From positions 1 through 64,000 of the forward strand of contig JACAES010000008.1 of NCBI GenBank assembly GCA_013388735.1: a DNA stretch of 64,000 nt, given 5' to 3'. This document shows positions 26,731 to 36,682 of the stretch, piece after piece. Every line of letters starts with the position of its first letter. Position 1 is the first letter of the stretch. The notes beneath the pieces were generated by a model, which was given only the letters and a program-made list of their open reading frames with translations, was not told the origin of the DNA and searched no databases. Source of the DNA: Chloroflexota bacterium (GTDB lineage Bacteria; Chloroflexota; Anaerolineae; Aggregatilineales; Phototrophicaceae). The position numbers and the translations under genes are program-made.

Positions 26731-28512
26731 TCAGCCCAGCCGCCCAAACTGCCGGGCAAGCTGCTCAGTAGTCATATGAATCATGGTTGGCCGACCATGT
26801 GGGCAGGTCAGGGGCGACTGGCAGCGTTCAAGTTGTCGAATCAAGCCCTGCATTTCATCAAGGCTGAGAATTTGCCCGGCCTTGACGGCTGCCTGCTTGC
26901 AGACGCGCTGGACAATGCGCTCTTCGATGGAAGCCTGTCCCGGCCTGACGCCCGACTCCAGATCTTCAATCAGTGCGGTCAGCACATCAGCCGGCGGCTG
27001 ATCGGCGAGCAGGGCAGGGACAGCGCGCACGACGAAAGTATTCGGACCAAACGGCTCAAGGCTGAAGCCGACACTGTGTAACACATCCAGGTTTTCTTCC
27101 ACCAGGCGCGCCTCTACCGGCGGCAGATGGATAGACTGCGCCGAGAGGGCATACTGTGCCGGCTGCTCCTGGCGCGCCTGTTCTTCCATAAACTGTTCGT
27201 AGAGAATACGCTCGTGCGCTGCGTGTTGGTCAATCAGATACATACCGGCTGGGCCCTCCGCCACGATATAGGTTGCGCCGATCTGACCGACCGCGCGCAG
27301 GATGGGCAGCGTGCGCGGTCGAACCGGAGCGCCCAACCCAACAGGAACAGCGGTCGGGTCTGACCGTTCCTGCGCGAGAGCGGGCGCATGATAGCGAGCG
27401 TATTGGCCGGGCGACTCCAGGTCAAGGTTTAAATCCAGTTGCAGATGACTGTCATCCAGTCCCCATTCCGCCGATGGGGCGCGCCCGCTGTAGTATCTCC
27501 CACGCATAGCGGGAGTCTGCGCCAGGTCTATGATCGCCCGTCGCACAGCGCGTTGAAGGGCGGCAAAGATGGAGTCGCCGCTCCGAAAACGCACTTCAGC
27601 TTTGGTCGGATGGACGTTGACATCCACTTCTTCGGAGGGCATTTCCAGCAACAGCACCGACACCGGATAACGCCCGGTCATCAGGAAGGTGTGGTAAGCC
27701 TGGGTTACAGCGTAAGCCAGCCGTGTATCCTGAATCCAGCGCCCGTTCACAAACAGCGTGATATGGGTGCGGTCGGCACGGTGCAGGCTGGGGGCAGAGG
27801 TATAACCATAGACGCGAATCGGCTGACCGGGCTGCTCAGCATTGATTTCCACCATATCCCGAAAGGTATCCAGTCCCAACGCCGCTACGAGTACATCGCC
27901 AAGCTGGCCGCTTCCGCTGGAACGAAACAACTCGCGCCCATCCTGCTCCAGTACAAAACGCACGCCGGGGTAAGCCATCGCATAACGCGAAACGATCAGG
28001 GCAATATGCCGTCTCTCGGTACTGTCTTTTTTCAGGAATTTCAGCCGTGCCGGCGTATTGTAAAAAAGATTCTCGACCGTAATCACCGTGCCGATGGGTG
28101 CGCCGACGGACTTATGCTCGGCGACCTGTCCCCCTTGCAGGCGAATCAGCGTGCCGGCAGGGAAGCCGGCGTGCCGCGTCACCATCGTCAGATGGCTTAC
28201 AGAGGCGATACTCGCCAGCGCCTCGCCGCGAAAACCCAGAGTCGTGATATGGGTTAAATCATCTGCCGTCCGCAGTTTACTGGTGGCGTGACGGTGAAAG
28301 GCCAGCGGCGCATCGTCGGGGGACATCCCGCTGCCGTCGTCACTAATTCGAATCCGCTGCCGCCCACCGCCGGTTACTTCGACACGAATATGTCCGGCGC
28401 CGGCATCCAGTGCGTTCTCGAGAAGTTCCTTTACGACGGACGCCGGGCGCTCAACAACTTCTCCCGCCGCAATCTGCGCAACCACTTCTTCTGACAGAAT
28501 CTGTATGGGCAT
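26731..28512 (-). CDS. mutL: DNA mismatch repair protein MutL
   Basis: MPIQILSEEVVAQIAAGEVVERPASVVKELLENALDAGA; GFRGEALASIASVS; DQHAAHERILYE; CPHGRP; start reassigned to 28512. Confidence 0.96.
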   Translation of the reverse strand: MPIQILSEEVVAQIAAGEVVERPASVVKELLENALDAGAGHIRVEVTGGGRQRIRISDDGSGMSPDDAPLAFHRHATSKLRTADDLTHITTLGFRGEALASIASVSHLTMVTRHAGFPAGTLIRLQGGQVAEHKSVGAPIGTVITVENLFYNTPARLKFLKKDSTERRHIALIVSRYAMAYPGVRFVLEQDGRELFRSSGSGQLGDVLVAALGLDTFRDMVEINAEQPGQPIRVYGYTSAPSLHRADRTHITLFVNGRWIQDTRLAYAVTQAYHTFLMTGRYPVSVLLLEMPSEEVDVNVHPTKAEVRFRSGDSIFAALQRAVRRAIIDLAQTPAMRGRYYSGRAPSAEWGLDDSHLQLDLNLDLESPGQYARYHAPALAQERSDPTAVPVGLGAPVRPRTLPILRAVGQIGATYIVAEGPAGMYLIDQHAAHERILYEQFMEEQARQEQPAQYALSAQSIHLPPVEARLVEENLDVLHSVGFSLEPFGPNTFVVRAVPALLADQPPADVLTALIEDLESGVRPGQASIEERIVQRVCKQAAVKAGQILSLDEMQGLIRQLERCQSPLTCPHGRPTMIHMTTEQLARQFGRLG

Positions 28513-28523
28513 ATCCACGCTTC

Positions 28524-28554
28524 CTGAAAAAACTGACCCCGCATATGCGGGGTC
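28524..28554 (-). terminator. Intrinsic terminator downstream of the PAS histidine kinase
   Basis: Perfect palindrome GACCCCGCATATGCGGGGTC followed on the minus strand by AGTTTTTTC. Confidence 0.8.
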
Positions 28555-28582
28555 ATAATAATAGCGCAGATGTTCGAGAAAA

Positions 28583-29662
28583 TCACGACTGCGGCGCAAC
28601 CAGGTTAGCACCTTCGAGGGGAATGCTCAGATAAAAAGTGCTGCCACTGTTTTCCTGGCTTTCCACCCAGGCGCTGCCGCCATGACGCTGCGCCACACTC
28701 CGCACGATGAATAGACCCAGACCGCTGCCTTTGATCTTCTTATGTTCCTGACGCGGAATACGCACATGCCGCTCAAACAGATTTTTCTGGTGTTCCGGGC
28801 TAATGCCCAGACCACTGTCTTTGACCATCACCAATACCTGTTTACCTGTGTTTTTCACTTCCACCGTGACCGAACCGCCGCTGGGCGTGTATTTGATGGC
28901 ATTATCCACCAGGTTGATGATGGCGCGTTCCAGCATATTGCTGTCGGCATTGATGATAGGCAGATCTTCAGCGATTTTGACCTGAATATCCAGTTCCTTT
29001 TCTGCTGGGACGAGGTGGTTTTCAACAATCCGCCGGACGATTTCACCCAAATCACAGGGCGCACGGTTTACCTCGTAAAAACCGGTTTCCGGGTCGTAGC
29101 GCCCGGCGTCCTGGATATTATCCACCAGCGCCGTCATCTGCGTGATGCCGGCCAGAATCTTGTTGACGAAATGTAGCTGTTTCTCGTTCAGCTCTCCGAC
29201 CAGGCCGAGTTCCAGCATACTGGCGAAACCCTGCATGGAAGTCAGCGGGGAACGCAGATCATGTGACACTATGCGCGTGAACTCGCTCTGATTACGGTTA
29301 AGCTTTTTGTACTGCGTGATGTCCCGCAGCACGACAATCCAGCCTTCCGGCTGTCCATTGTCGCCGCGCACTACTTCAACACGCGGGGCAAAGGTTCTAT
29401 TATCGCTGTTCACCCATTCGGCAAGAGGCTTCCCGGTGTCATCGAGCAGAGCGACCAGATCATCAGAACGGACGACTTCGCTTAGGGTACGACCGGCAGC
29501 TTGTTCGGAAGTCTCCCCAAAAACGGCTTCGGCTGAGGTGTTCATCAGCACTACACGCTGACGGTTATCAAGGATGAGCAAAGGGTCAACGATGCTTTTC
29601 AACACAGAAAGCAGCAGAAGATCGGCAGACGAAAACTGCCCGTTAATATTTACTTGAATCAT
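28583..29662 (-). CDS. PAS-domain sensor histidine kinase
   Basis: PAS region; H-box IVSHDLRSPLTSMQGFASML; GSGLGLFIVRSVAQRHGG. Confidence 0.92.
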   Translation of the reverse strand: MIQVNINGQFSSADLLLLSVLKSIVDPLLILDNRQRVVLMNTSAEAVFGETSEQAAGRTLSEVVRSDDLVALLDDTGKPLAEWVNSDNRTFAPRVEVVRGDNGQPEGWIVVLRDITQYKKLNRNQSEFTRIVSHDLRSPLTSMQGFASMLELGLVGELNEKQLHFVNKILAGITQMTALVDNIQDAGRYDPETGFYEVNRAPCDLGEIVRRIVENHLVPAEKELDIQVKIAEDLPIINADSNMLERAIINLVDNAIKYTPSGGSVTVEVKNTGKQVLVMVKDSGLGISPEHQKNLFERHVRIPRQEHKKIKGSGLGLFIVRSVAQRHGGSAWVESQENSGSTFYLSIPLEGANLVAPQS

Positions 29663-29747
29663 TACTATACCTCAACCGCCGACGGAGGTGCGCAACTGGC
29701 ATCTTATCCCGATTATATAAGCGTTACAGATTAGGGGCAAGTTAAGC

Positions 29748-30410
29748 CTAAGCGCGCCGTGATTTCTCTGGACTTTGTTCACGCTCCCGCAACATGCTTC
29801 GAATACGGTCGGCAACCATGTCAATCGCTACAGTGTTAAAGCCACCTTCGGGGATGATCACATCGGCGTACCGGCGGCTGGGTTCGACGAACTGCACATG
29901 CATCGGGCGCACCGTCAGAAGATACTGGTTGATGACCGAGTCCACTGTGCGACCGCGTTCAGCGATGTCTCGCTGCAACCGCCGGATAAAGCGGATATCC
30001 GAATCTATATCCACGAAAATCTTAATGTCGAAGAGCCGGCGCAGAGCCGGTTCAGACAAAATCAGAATACCCTCGACCAGGATAATCGGCTGTGGATCAA
30101 CCCGGTTGAACTGGCCGGTGCGCCGGTGGTGCGTAAAGTCATAGATCGGGATTTCAACCGACTGCCAGTTCTGAAGCCGCTTGATATGCTCGATCATCGC
30201 AGGTGTATCGAGCGCGTCTGGATGATCAAAATTGCGGATCTCTGACTGCGCGAGGGGTATATCCTGCCAGTCCTTGTAGTAGGCATCATGCGGAATGTAA
30301 GCGATGTGGTGACTGCCAACGCGATCCAAGATAGCGTTTGAGATGGTGGTTTTTCCGGCACCCGTCCCGCCAACGACGGCTATCGTCACCGGAGGAAGTT
30401 CACTGGTCAT
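29748..30410 (-). CDS. udk: Uridine kinase
   Basis: IAVVGGTGAGKTTISNAI; YYKDW; FDHPDALDT; PIYDFTHHRRTG; IILVEGILIL. Confidence 0.92.
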   Translation of the reverse strand: MTSELPPVTIAVVGGTGAGKTTISNAILDRVGSHHIAYIPHDAYYKDWQDIPLAQSEIRNFDHPDALDTPAMIEHIKRLQNWQSVEIPIYDFTHHRRTGQFNRVDPQPIILVEGILILSEPALRRLFDIKIFVDIDSDIRFIRRLQRDIAERGRTVDSVINQYLLTVRPMHVQFVEPSRRYADVIIPEGGFNTVAIDMVADRIRSMLREREQSPEKSRRA

Positions 30411-30431
30411 GCTGCGCTCCTTAACTAAGAC

Positions 30432-30466
30432 AAATGCCCGTCAACGGGTTTTCGTTGCGGGCATTT
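30432..30466 (-). terminator. Hairpin downstream of tRNA-Thr
   Basis: AAATGCCCG ... CGGGCATTT with extended inner pairing (CAACG/CGTTG), directly 3' of the tRNA on the minus strand. Confidence 0.65.
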
Positions 30467-30470
30467 TCGA

Positions 30471-30542
30471 AGCCACCTGTGGGACTTGAACCCACAACCT
30501 AACGCTTACGAAGCGTTTGCTCTGCCATTGAGCTAAGGTGGC
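30471..30542 (-). tRNA. tRNA-Thr (anticodon CGT)
   Basis: GCCACCTTAGCTCAATGGCAGAGCAAACGCTTCGTAAGCGTTAGGTTGTGGGTTCAAGTCCCACAGGTGGCT folds as a cloverleaf; anticodon loop TTCGTAA; CCA not encoded. Confidence 0.95.
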
Positions 30543-30602
30543 AGCAACAGTCGAAATTATAGCAAGCGCGTCATGACGCATCAAGCCTTAATTCTGCGGT
30601 GA

Positions 30603-32144
30603 TCAGTGGCGAAAATGGCGGACGCCGGTGAAGACCATCGCCATGCCAGCCTCGTTTGCTACCTGAATAGCTTCTTTGTCCCGGATTGATCCGCCCGGCT
30701 GAATCACTGCCGTCACGCCCGCTTCTGCTGCTGCTTGAACGCCGTCCGCAAACGGGAAAAATGCGTCGGACGCCATCACCGCGCCGGCAGCACGCTCGCC
30801 AGCTTTAGCGATTGCCAACCGGACCGCGTCTACGCGACTGGGCAGGCCGCCGCCAATACCTACCGTCGCCCGCACCCCGGCCAGAACAATCGCATTTGAT
30901 CGCACATGCTGGACAACTTTCCAGGCAAACTGGAGCATTTCCAGTTCTTCAATCGTTGGCGTTCGCTCAGTAACCGTTTTCAGCATAGTGGATTCAGGGT
31001 CACCAGTGTCGGCGCTCTGCACCAGCACGCCGCCAAGTACGGAGCGAAGCTCCAGCTCGTTACCTGTAAACGGCTGCGGAACGTTCAACAACCGGCAGTT
31101 TTTCCGACTCGCCTGTAGCTGCGCCTGTGCCGCCGCAGAAAATCCCGGCGCGGCAATCGCTTCCACAAACAGGCTTCCCAATGCGTTCACAAAAGCCTCG
31201 TCAATCGGACGATTAACAGCGATGACTCCACCAAAGGCTGATACCTGGTCGGAAGCCAATGCCAGGGGAAACGCTTCCGACAGGGTGGGCGCGCTGGCGA
31301 CGCCAATCGGATTCAGGTGTTTGACGATGACGGCGGTCGGTTCGGCAAAACTGCTTACGGCACGCCAGGCCGCGTCAAGATCGAGGATGTTATTGTACGA
31401 AAGCTGCTTGTTGCCGCCCAGCAGACTGCCACCCAGCGGCCCGGAGCGCGCCACGCGGCTGTAATAAGCCGCCGTCTGGTGCGGGTTTTCGCCATAACGC
31501 AGCACCTCCACCTGCTGCATCCCCAAAGACAGATGCTGGGGAAGGTCGGTCGGTGTCAGGCTGGGGACGACATCCTGGGACAAAAACGCATGGATCGCCG
31601 TGTCATAATCGCGGGTGTGGGCAAACGCCTTGACGGCCAGTTTCCGGCGAATGGCTAAGTCAACCACCCCGGTTGCCTTCAGTTCAGCAACCACTTTGAC
31701 GTAATCTTCAGGGTCGCAGATTACCACCACATGAAAGAAGTTTTTAGCTGCCGCCCGGAGCAGCGTCACGCCGCCAATATCAATCTGCTCGATGGCATCC
31801 TGGAGGCTGATACCGATCTGTGATACCGTTTCCTGAAAGGGATACAGGTTGCAGACGACCATATTGATCGGCGCGTAACCGAACTGCTGTAAACTCAGCA
31901 GGTCTTCCGGTTTGTCCCTGGCAAGAATGCCGGCGTGGATGGCCGGATGCAGCGTTTTGACACGTCCGCTCAGCATTTCCGGCATACCGGTAAGCGTTTC
32001 GACCGGTATGGCGGGGATGCTGGAACTGCGTAAAAGCTGTTCCGTCCCGCCGGTCGCCACGATATCCCAGCCCATTTCAACCAGGGCCGAGGCAAACTTG
32101 ACCAGATTGGTCTTGTCATAAACACTGAACAGCGCGCGCGGCAT
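30603..32144 (-). CDS. purH: Bifunctional AICAR formyltransferase / IMP cyclohydrolase
   Basis: MPRALFSVYDKTNLVKFASALVEMGWDIVATGGTEQLL; SGRVKTLHPAIHAGILARD; RYGENPHQTAAYY. Confidence 0.97.
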   Translation of the reverse strand: MPRALFSVYDKTNLVKFASALVEMGWDIVATGGTEQLLRSSSIPAIPVETLTGMPEMLSGRVKTLHPAIHAGILARDKPEDLLSLQQFGYAPINMVVCNLYPFQETVSQIGISLQDAIEQIDIGGVTLLRAAAKNFFHVVVICDPEDYVKVVAELKATGVVDLAIRRKLAVKAFAHTRDYDTAIHAFLSQDVVPSLTPTDLPQHLSLGMQQVEVLRYGENPHQTAAYYSRVARSGPLGGSLLGGNKQLSYNNILDLDAAWRAVSSFAEPTAVIVKHLNPIGVASAPTLSEAFPLALASDQVSAFGGVIAVNRPIDEAFVNALGSLFVEAIAAPGFSAAAQAQLQASRKNCRLLNVPQPFTGNELELRSVLGGVLVQSADTGDPESTMLKTVTERTPTIEELEMLQFAWKVVQHVRSNAIVLAGVRATVGIGGGLPSRVDAVRLAIAKAGERAAGAVMASDAFFPFADGVQAAAEAGVTAVIQPGGSIRDKEAIQVANEAGMAMVFTGVRHFRH

Positions 32145-32244
32145 GGCTCACTTATCCTTTACTGTGAAGATTTTGCCCAATGAGTCTCAATCATATATTA
32201 ATTGCGTTCCGGATTCGAGGCGGGCTGCCCGCAGTGACTTTCTC

Positions 32245-34644
32245 TCATGCTTTCGGGCCGGTGAGTATCCCATGCACTTCCTCGACGAAAGCCAGCAGGC
32301 TTTCCATAAAACGGTCGAGAAAATCCTGGGTGATCGCCTGAGCGGTGGTTTCATACCCCGCTTGCGCCAGGGCTGTCACAGGTGGACGGAAGTCACGCAG
32401 GGTGATACACAGCCGGTTGTGATTATCGGTCATGATGCCCCACACCAGCACCTTTTTGTCGTTATCATCTTTGGCGCTGGAAAAGCGCGATATGGATGAT
32501 CCCGGCGTCACCTGCCCAACATTGCTGAAGACTTCCTCGCCTTTGATGGCTTCGTTCATGAAGGAAAATCGTCCCGGAATATCGTCCATCATTTTCTGCA
32601 TCGAGCCAGGCAGTCCCGCAATCAACCGGATAGCAGTGGTACTCATGCTCTGGCCGTCCATAGCGATCTGGCGATAGCGCCGCATAACACGGCTGAACGC
32701 ATCCAGCAGGCTTACATAATCGGTGCGCGCCTTGTGAAACAGATGAAAGGCCTCATCCTTCCTGGCTGTTTTATGAGCAACAAGATTCAGCAAGCGTAGA
32801 AGATCGTCATGCATAGGGTAAAAGTCCACAAACGGGTTGCGAAATGTGCTGGGGAAAAGCCGATCTTTCGGGTTGGCATGGGTGGCGTCAATCGGTATCA
32901 GAAGCGATGGGTTGGACTGTCCCAACTCAGCAAGCATATCGTCCACCAGCCGCGCCAGAGGCTTGCCATCCGGCTTTTTACGCAGATCATCCAGAGCGCG
33001 CTGCAAACGAAGGCTCGGTTTATAACGTTGATTGAAGATAACACGGTGTAAAACGAGAAGATCATTGACTGTCAGATGAATGGGTGGGCGGGTTCGACGG
33101 ATTAACAGTCTGCGTAAATCGGTGATGGGGGCGATGTCCACCGACGCTTCTGCACTGATATGAGTGATTACCGGACTCAGTTTCCGAGCCGCACGCTCCA
33201 GCTTAGGCGAAGCGGTCAGATCGAGGGCGATTGGCAGTTCCAGCCTGGGCGGCGCGCCTTGAGACTGAACGCGCCGTTCGACATAATAAACAGCCTGATT
33301 GGTCAGCATTTCGGCGGTCGCCATCGCCCAGGGGCCGTCAAAGTAGATGTGCGAAAAATCGAACACCATGCCACCATCAGTATGAAAGATGGTCAGGGCA
33401 TGATCGCCAATCCCGCGCCGCCCACGCCGGATAGTCTGAAGCGGCTGGCTGGATGAAGCCTGATCCCAATTAATGAGGATAGGTGTTTTTTGCAGCATCT
33501 CAAGCGATTGACGTTGATCCTGTCCCAGTAGTCGGCGCAAATCCTGCTGCGCGGTGCGCGGCGCGGCAAGCAGTATCAAATCCGCCTGGGCGGGATTGCT
33601 GCTTTTGGCCCGCAGCAGGGCATCTACCTGTGCATGAATGAGTGCCGGAGCGGTTGGGGTAGTGGGGTCTACAAATTTGAGCAGATAGTAGGCATCCTTG
33701 TAAATCACCCCGACATGCAAATCGGTATTGCGGATGGGTATGCGCTGCTCGCCGTACTCGCCCGGCTCCAGATAAGAGAGAATCGAAAGCTGCCTGACGT
33801 AGGCCTGTAAGCTGAGTTCGCGCTGTTTCTGTCGAGCAGGGTCTTTCCAGGCAGCCTCAAAACTGTAACGCTGGCGTGCGCCGACTTGGGCAAGCTGCTC
33901 ATCACAAAAACTATCGAACCGCTGACGGCGGTAAGCGGGAATGCTGAACTGCTGCGACAAACCATCCGGAACTTTAAATGGGCGGATTTTTTCCCAGGCG
34001 CGGTGCAGGCGGGGCAGGCCGGTTGTTTGTTCCATGACCGTCAGACGTACATTCTCTTCCCAGACGCTTGCCAGCAGATAATGATAATCGCGCAGCAGCC
34101 ACATCGCAGCCATTACCCAAGCCGTTAGCTGCTCGGATTCGGATGGGGCAGGGCGCATCGGCCTGATAGCCTGCTGGAAGCCGGTCGTTTCAGTATTGTG
34201 TCGGGCCGCATCCTCTCGCAGACCAAACTCAACATAAAACTGCCATGCCCCTTCAGGCAGGTAGTCTTCTGATCTGACGCCGGCCAGTTGCAACAGAAAC
34301 GAAAACCCGGCCAGCACAGTCGCGGGACCGGCGAACATCATACGATAAAAGGCATTGTTGCGAACAATCGCTAACCCTTTAAACAGAGAATTAAAATAGG
34401 CGCGCCCTTCGGCGGGCGGCAGCTTGCGCTCCTTGACGTTGAGCAGGCCGTTAAAAACGAATCCCACGACGTTACCTGCCGGTAGAATCCGGGATATGAG
34501 TTCGATCAATTCCTCTTGTTCCGGGACAGACACATGCGACGTGTTTTCGTGCAGGCTGGCCTCGGCAACCAATTTACGCAAATTGGTCGCGGTTAACTGA
34601 GTTGCCTGCTGAACGACTTGCTCGGCGCTGGTTAGCTCGTCCAT
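32245..34644 (-). CDS. Divergent choline/carnitine O-acyltransferase-like protein with unassigned N-terminal domain
   Basis: HxxxDG motif in GGMVFDFSHIYFDGPWAMATAEML and overall order of carnitine-acyltransferase-like segments (LILLAAPRTAQQDLRRLL..., GIMTDNHNRLCITLRDFRP); assignment by eye. Confidence 0.5.
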   Translation of the reverse strand: MDELTSAEQVVQQATQLTATNLRKLVAEASLHENTSHVSVPEQEELIELISRILPAGNVVGFVFNGLLNVKERKLPPAEGRAYFNSLFKGLAIVRNNAFYRMMFAGPATVLAGFSFLLQLAGVRSEDYLPEGAWQFYVEFGLREDAARHNTETTGFQQAIRPMRPAPSESEQLTAWVMAAMWLLRDYHYLLASVWEENVRLTVMEQTTGLPRLHRAWEKIRPFKVPDGLSQQFSIPAYRRQRFDSFCDEQLAQVGARQRYSFEAAWKDPARQKQRELSLQAYVRQLSILSYLEPGEYGEQRIPIRNTDLHVGVIYKDAYYLLKFVDPTTPTAPALIHAQVDALLRAKSSNPAQADLILLAAPRTAQQDLRRLLGQDQRQSLEMLQKTPILINWDQASSSQPLQTIRRGRRGIGDHALTIFHTDGGMVFDFSHIYFDGPWAMATAEMLTNQAVYYVERRVQSQGAPPRLELPIALDLTASPKLERAARKLSPVITHISAEASVDIAPITDLRRLLIRRTRPPIHLTVNDLLVLHRVIFNQRYKPSLRLQRALDDLRKKPDGKPLARLVDDMLAELGQSNPSLLIPIDATHANPKDRLFPSTFRNPFVDFYPMHDDLLRLLNLVAHKTARKDEAFHLFHKARTDYVSLLDAFSRVMRRYRQIAMDGQSMSTTAIRLIAGLPGSMQKMMDDIPGRFSFMNEAIKGEEVFSNVGQVTPGSSISRFSSAKDDNDKKVLVWGIMTDNHNRLCITLRDFRPPVTALAQAGYETTAQAITQDFLDRFMESLLAFVEEVHGILTGPKA

Positions 34645-34812
34645 ATGTACCCGCTCTAAAATTTCAAATCGAATTCAAACCTGATTGTAATCAAAATACC
34701 AGCCGATGGGAATGTTGCGTCCGTTCTGGATGAGTGTTTGCTGAGCATATCGTGCAAAATTTCACAAATGAGTTATAATGATAATAATGAGCATAATCAG
34801 GGAGAGTGGGAT

Positions 34813-36132
34813 ATGCGCCCGAAAGTTGTCATCATCGGCGCCGGTTTCGGTGGTTTGTATGCGGCAAAAACACTAGCGAAACAGGCGGTAGACGTTTTGC
34901 TGATTGACCGCCAGAACTTCCACACCTTCACGCCGCTGCTGTACCAGGTGGCGACCTGCGCGCTTGATCCCAGCGATATTGCTTATCCCACGCGCGGCAT
35001 CTTCCGAAACAAACCCAATGTGCGCTTTCTGTTAGGGGAGGTGAGAGCGATCAACCGCGCCGACAAATACATCACCGTCAAAACGAACGGCCAGGAACGG
35101 CACGAGCGATATGATTATCTGATCGTCGCCGCCGGAAGCGTGACCAATTACTTCGGCAGCCGTGATCTGGCGCGGCGCGCGTTCGGGCTAAAAGACCTGA
35201 ACGATGCAGTTATCCTGCGTAACCACATCCTGAAGCTGTTTGAACGCGCGTTATGGACGGAAGACCCGGTTTACCGGCATGCCCTGACCACTCTGGTCGT
35301 TGTCGGCGGCGGGCCGACCGGGTTGGAGACAGCCGGTGCTTTGTACGAGCTGTACAACCACGTCTTGCGCGAGGAGTTCTCCGACGCGCAGAATTTAACG
35401 GCTCGTGTTGTCCTGGTTGAAGCGGCAGATCATTTGTTAGGGACGTACCCGGAACGCCTGCAAAAAGCTGCCTACCAGCAGTTAAAGTCGCTGGGCGTAG
35501 AACTGATGCTTGGCGAAACGGTGGAAAACGTGACGGAAGAAGGCGTGTTCCTTAAGAGCGGGCGTTTCATCCCAAGCTGCACGCTGGTATGGTCGGCAGG
35601 CGTTAAAGCATCACCGACTGCCCAAATGCTGGGTGTTGAACTCCAGCGAGGTGGGCGCGTGCCGGTGCTGCCCACGCTGGAACTGCCGGGACATGATGAT
35701 GTGTACGTAGTCGGCGATATGGCTTACCTGGAAGACCTTCACGGCCAGCCTTACCCTATGCTGATTCCGGTAGCAAAACAGCAGGGTATTCTGGCAGCCA
35801 GGAATATCCTGTGCCGGCTGAAAGGGCTGGAACTTCAGCCATTTCGTTATCACGACCGGGGCATTATGGCGACAATTGGCCGCCGTCGGGCGGTGGCCTG
35901 GATTTTTTACCGCGTGCAGCTAACCGGGTTCGTCGCCTGGGTCGCCTGGCTTGGTTTGCATCTCATCTGGCTGATGGGCTTCCGCAACCAGATGAGCGTT
36001 TTTCTGAACTGGGCCTGGAATTACCTGACCTATGATCGCTCGGTGCGTATTATACTCGAACACCGGCGTTTCGACGCAGCGATTTCTGAGACGCAGATAG
36101 AAGTCAGGCGCGAACCCGTAATCGAAGGTTAA
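34813..36132 (+). CDS. ndh: Type II NADH:quinone dehydrogenase (NDH-2 family)
   Basis: PKVVIIGAGFGGLYAAKTLAKQAVDVLLIDRQNFHTFTPLLYQVAT; second Rossmann TLVVVGGGPTGLETAGAL; start reassigned after GGGAGAGTGGGAT. Confidence 0.92.
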   Translation: MRPKVVIIGAGFGGLYAAKTLAKQAVDVLLIDRQNFHTFTPLLYQVATCALDPSDIAYPTRGIFRNKPNVRFLLGEVRAINRADKYITVKTNGQERHERYDYLIVAAGSVTNYFGSRDLARRAFGLKDLNDAVILRNHILKLFERALWTEDPVYRHALTTLVVVGGGPTGLETAGALYELYNHVLREEFSDAQNLTARVVLVEAADHLLGTYPERLQKAAYQQLKSLGVELMLGETVENVTEEGVFLKSGRFIPSCTLVWSAGVKASPTAQMLGVELQRGGRVPVLPTLELPGHDDVYVVGDMAYLEDLHGQPYPMLIPVAKQQGILAARNILCRLKGLELQPFRYHDRGIMATIGRRRAVAWIFYRVQLTGFVAWVAWLGLHLIWLMGFRNQMSVFLNWAWNYLTYDRSVRIILEHRRFDAAISETQIEVRREPVIEG

Positions 36133-36136
36133 AACA

Positions 36137-36487
36137 TCACAGACCGGACTTTAAAGCGTCCTCAGCTGTCCAGCCCCGCTCCTTTTCAGGTACACGTTTC
36201 GCCCGCGCCGGCTGTTCAAAAACAGCGTACAGCAGCAGCGCCAGCAGGCTGATCGCCAACAGGCCCAGCGCCAGCGGGATGCCCAACTTTAGCGGGCCGA
36301 CCAGAAACGAGCCGAACAGCGCCGACGGCAGCACTCCAACATAAGCAGCAGCGCCGATAAAATGAAAGAATCGCGCTGCCGCGCCGCCATAGATTTGGTC
36401 GCGGCGGTTTGAACTGCGCGCCAGCGGCACACAGAAAACGACGATCAAGGCTGCCACAATCAGCAGGGTAAGTGATGTTCTGTCCAT
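36137..36487 (-). CDS. Small multi-TM hypothetical protein
   Basis: Three to four hydrophobic helices; grouped with the carbamoyltransferase genes. Confidence 0.55.
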   Translation of the reverse strand: MDRTSLTLLIVAALIVVFCVPLARSSNRRDQIYGGAAARFFHFIGAAAYVGVLPSALFGSFLVGPLKLGIPLALGLLAISLLALLLYAVFEQPARAKRVPEKERGWTAEDALKSGL

Positions 36488-36499
36488 GCAGCTACCTTT

Positions 36500-36670
36500 T
36501 TAGAACAGCGTATAAATGAACGGCTGCGTGGCCGGGTTGCTGCCCAGAATGATAAACACGACGAAGATGATGAGTACGACGATCATCGGAATGAGCCAGT
36601 ACAGCTTACGCTTCCACAGGAAGGCCAGCAGTTCGCCCAGGATGCCCATACGGGCAAAAAAGTCGCGCAT
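36500..36670 (-). CDS. DUF5989-like 56-aa single-TM protein (absent from ORF track)
   Basis: MRDFFARMGILGELLAFLWKRKLYWLIPMIVVLIIFVVFIILGSNPATQPFIYTLF; 12 nt after the carbamoyltransferase stop. Confidence 0.85.
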   Translation of the reverse strand: MRDFFARMGILGELLAFLWKRKLYWLIPMIVVLIIFVVFIILGSNPATQPFIYTLF

Positions 36671-36682
36671 GTAAAGCTCCTC

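Noticed and set aside
27439-28257. 272-aa plus-strand ORF within mutL
   Set aside because: Fully antisense to mutL; no protein-family signal.
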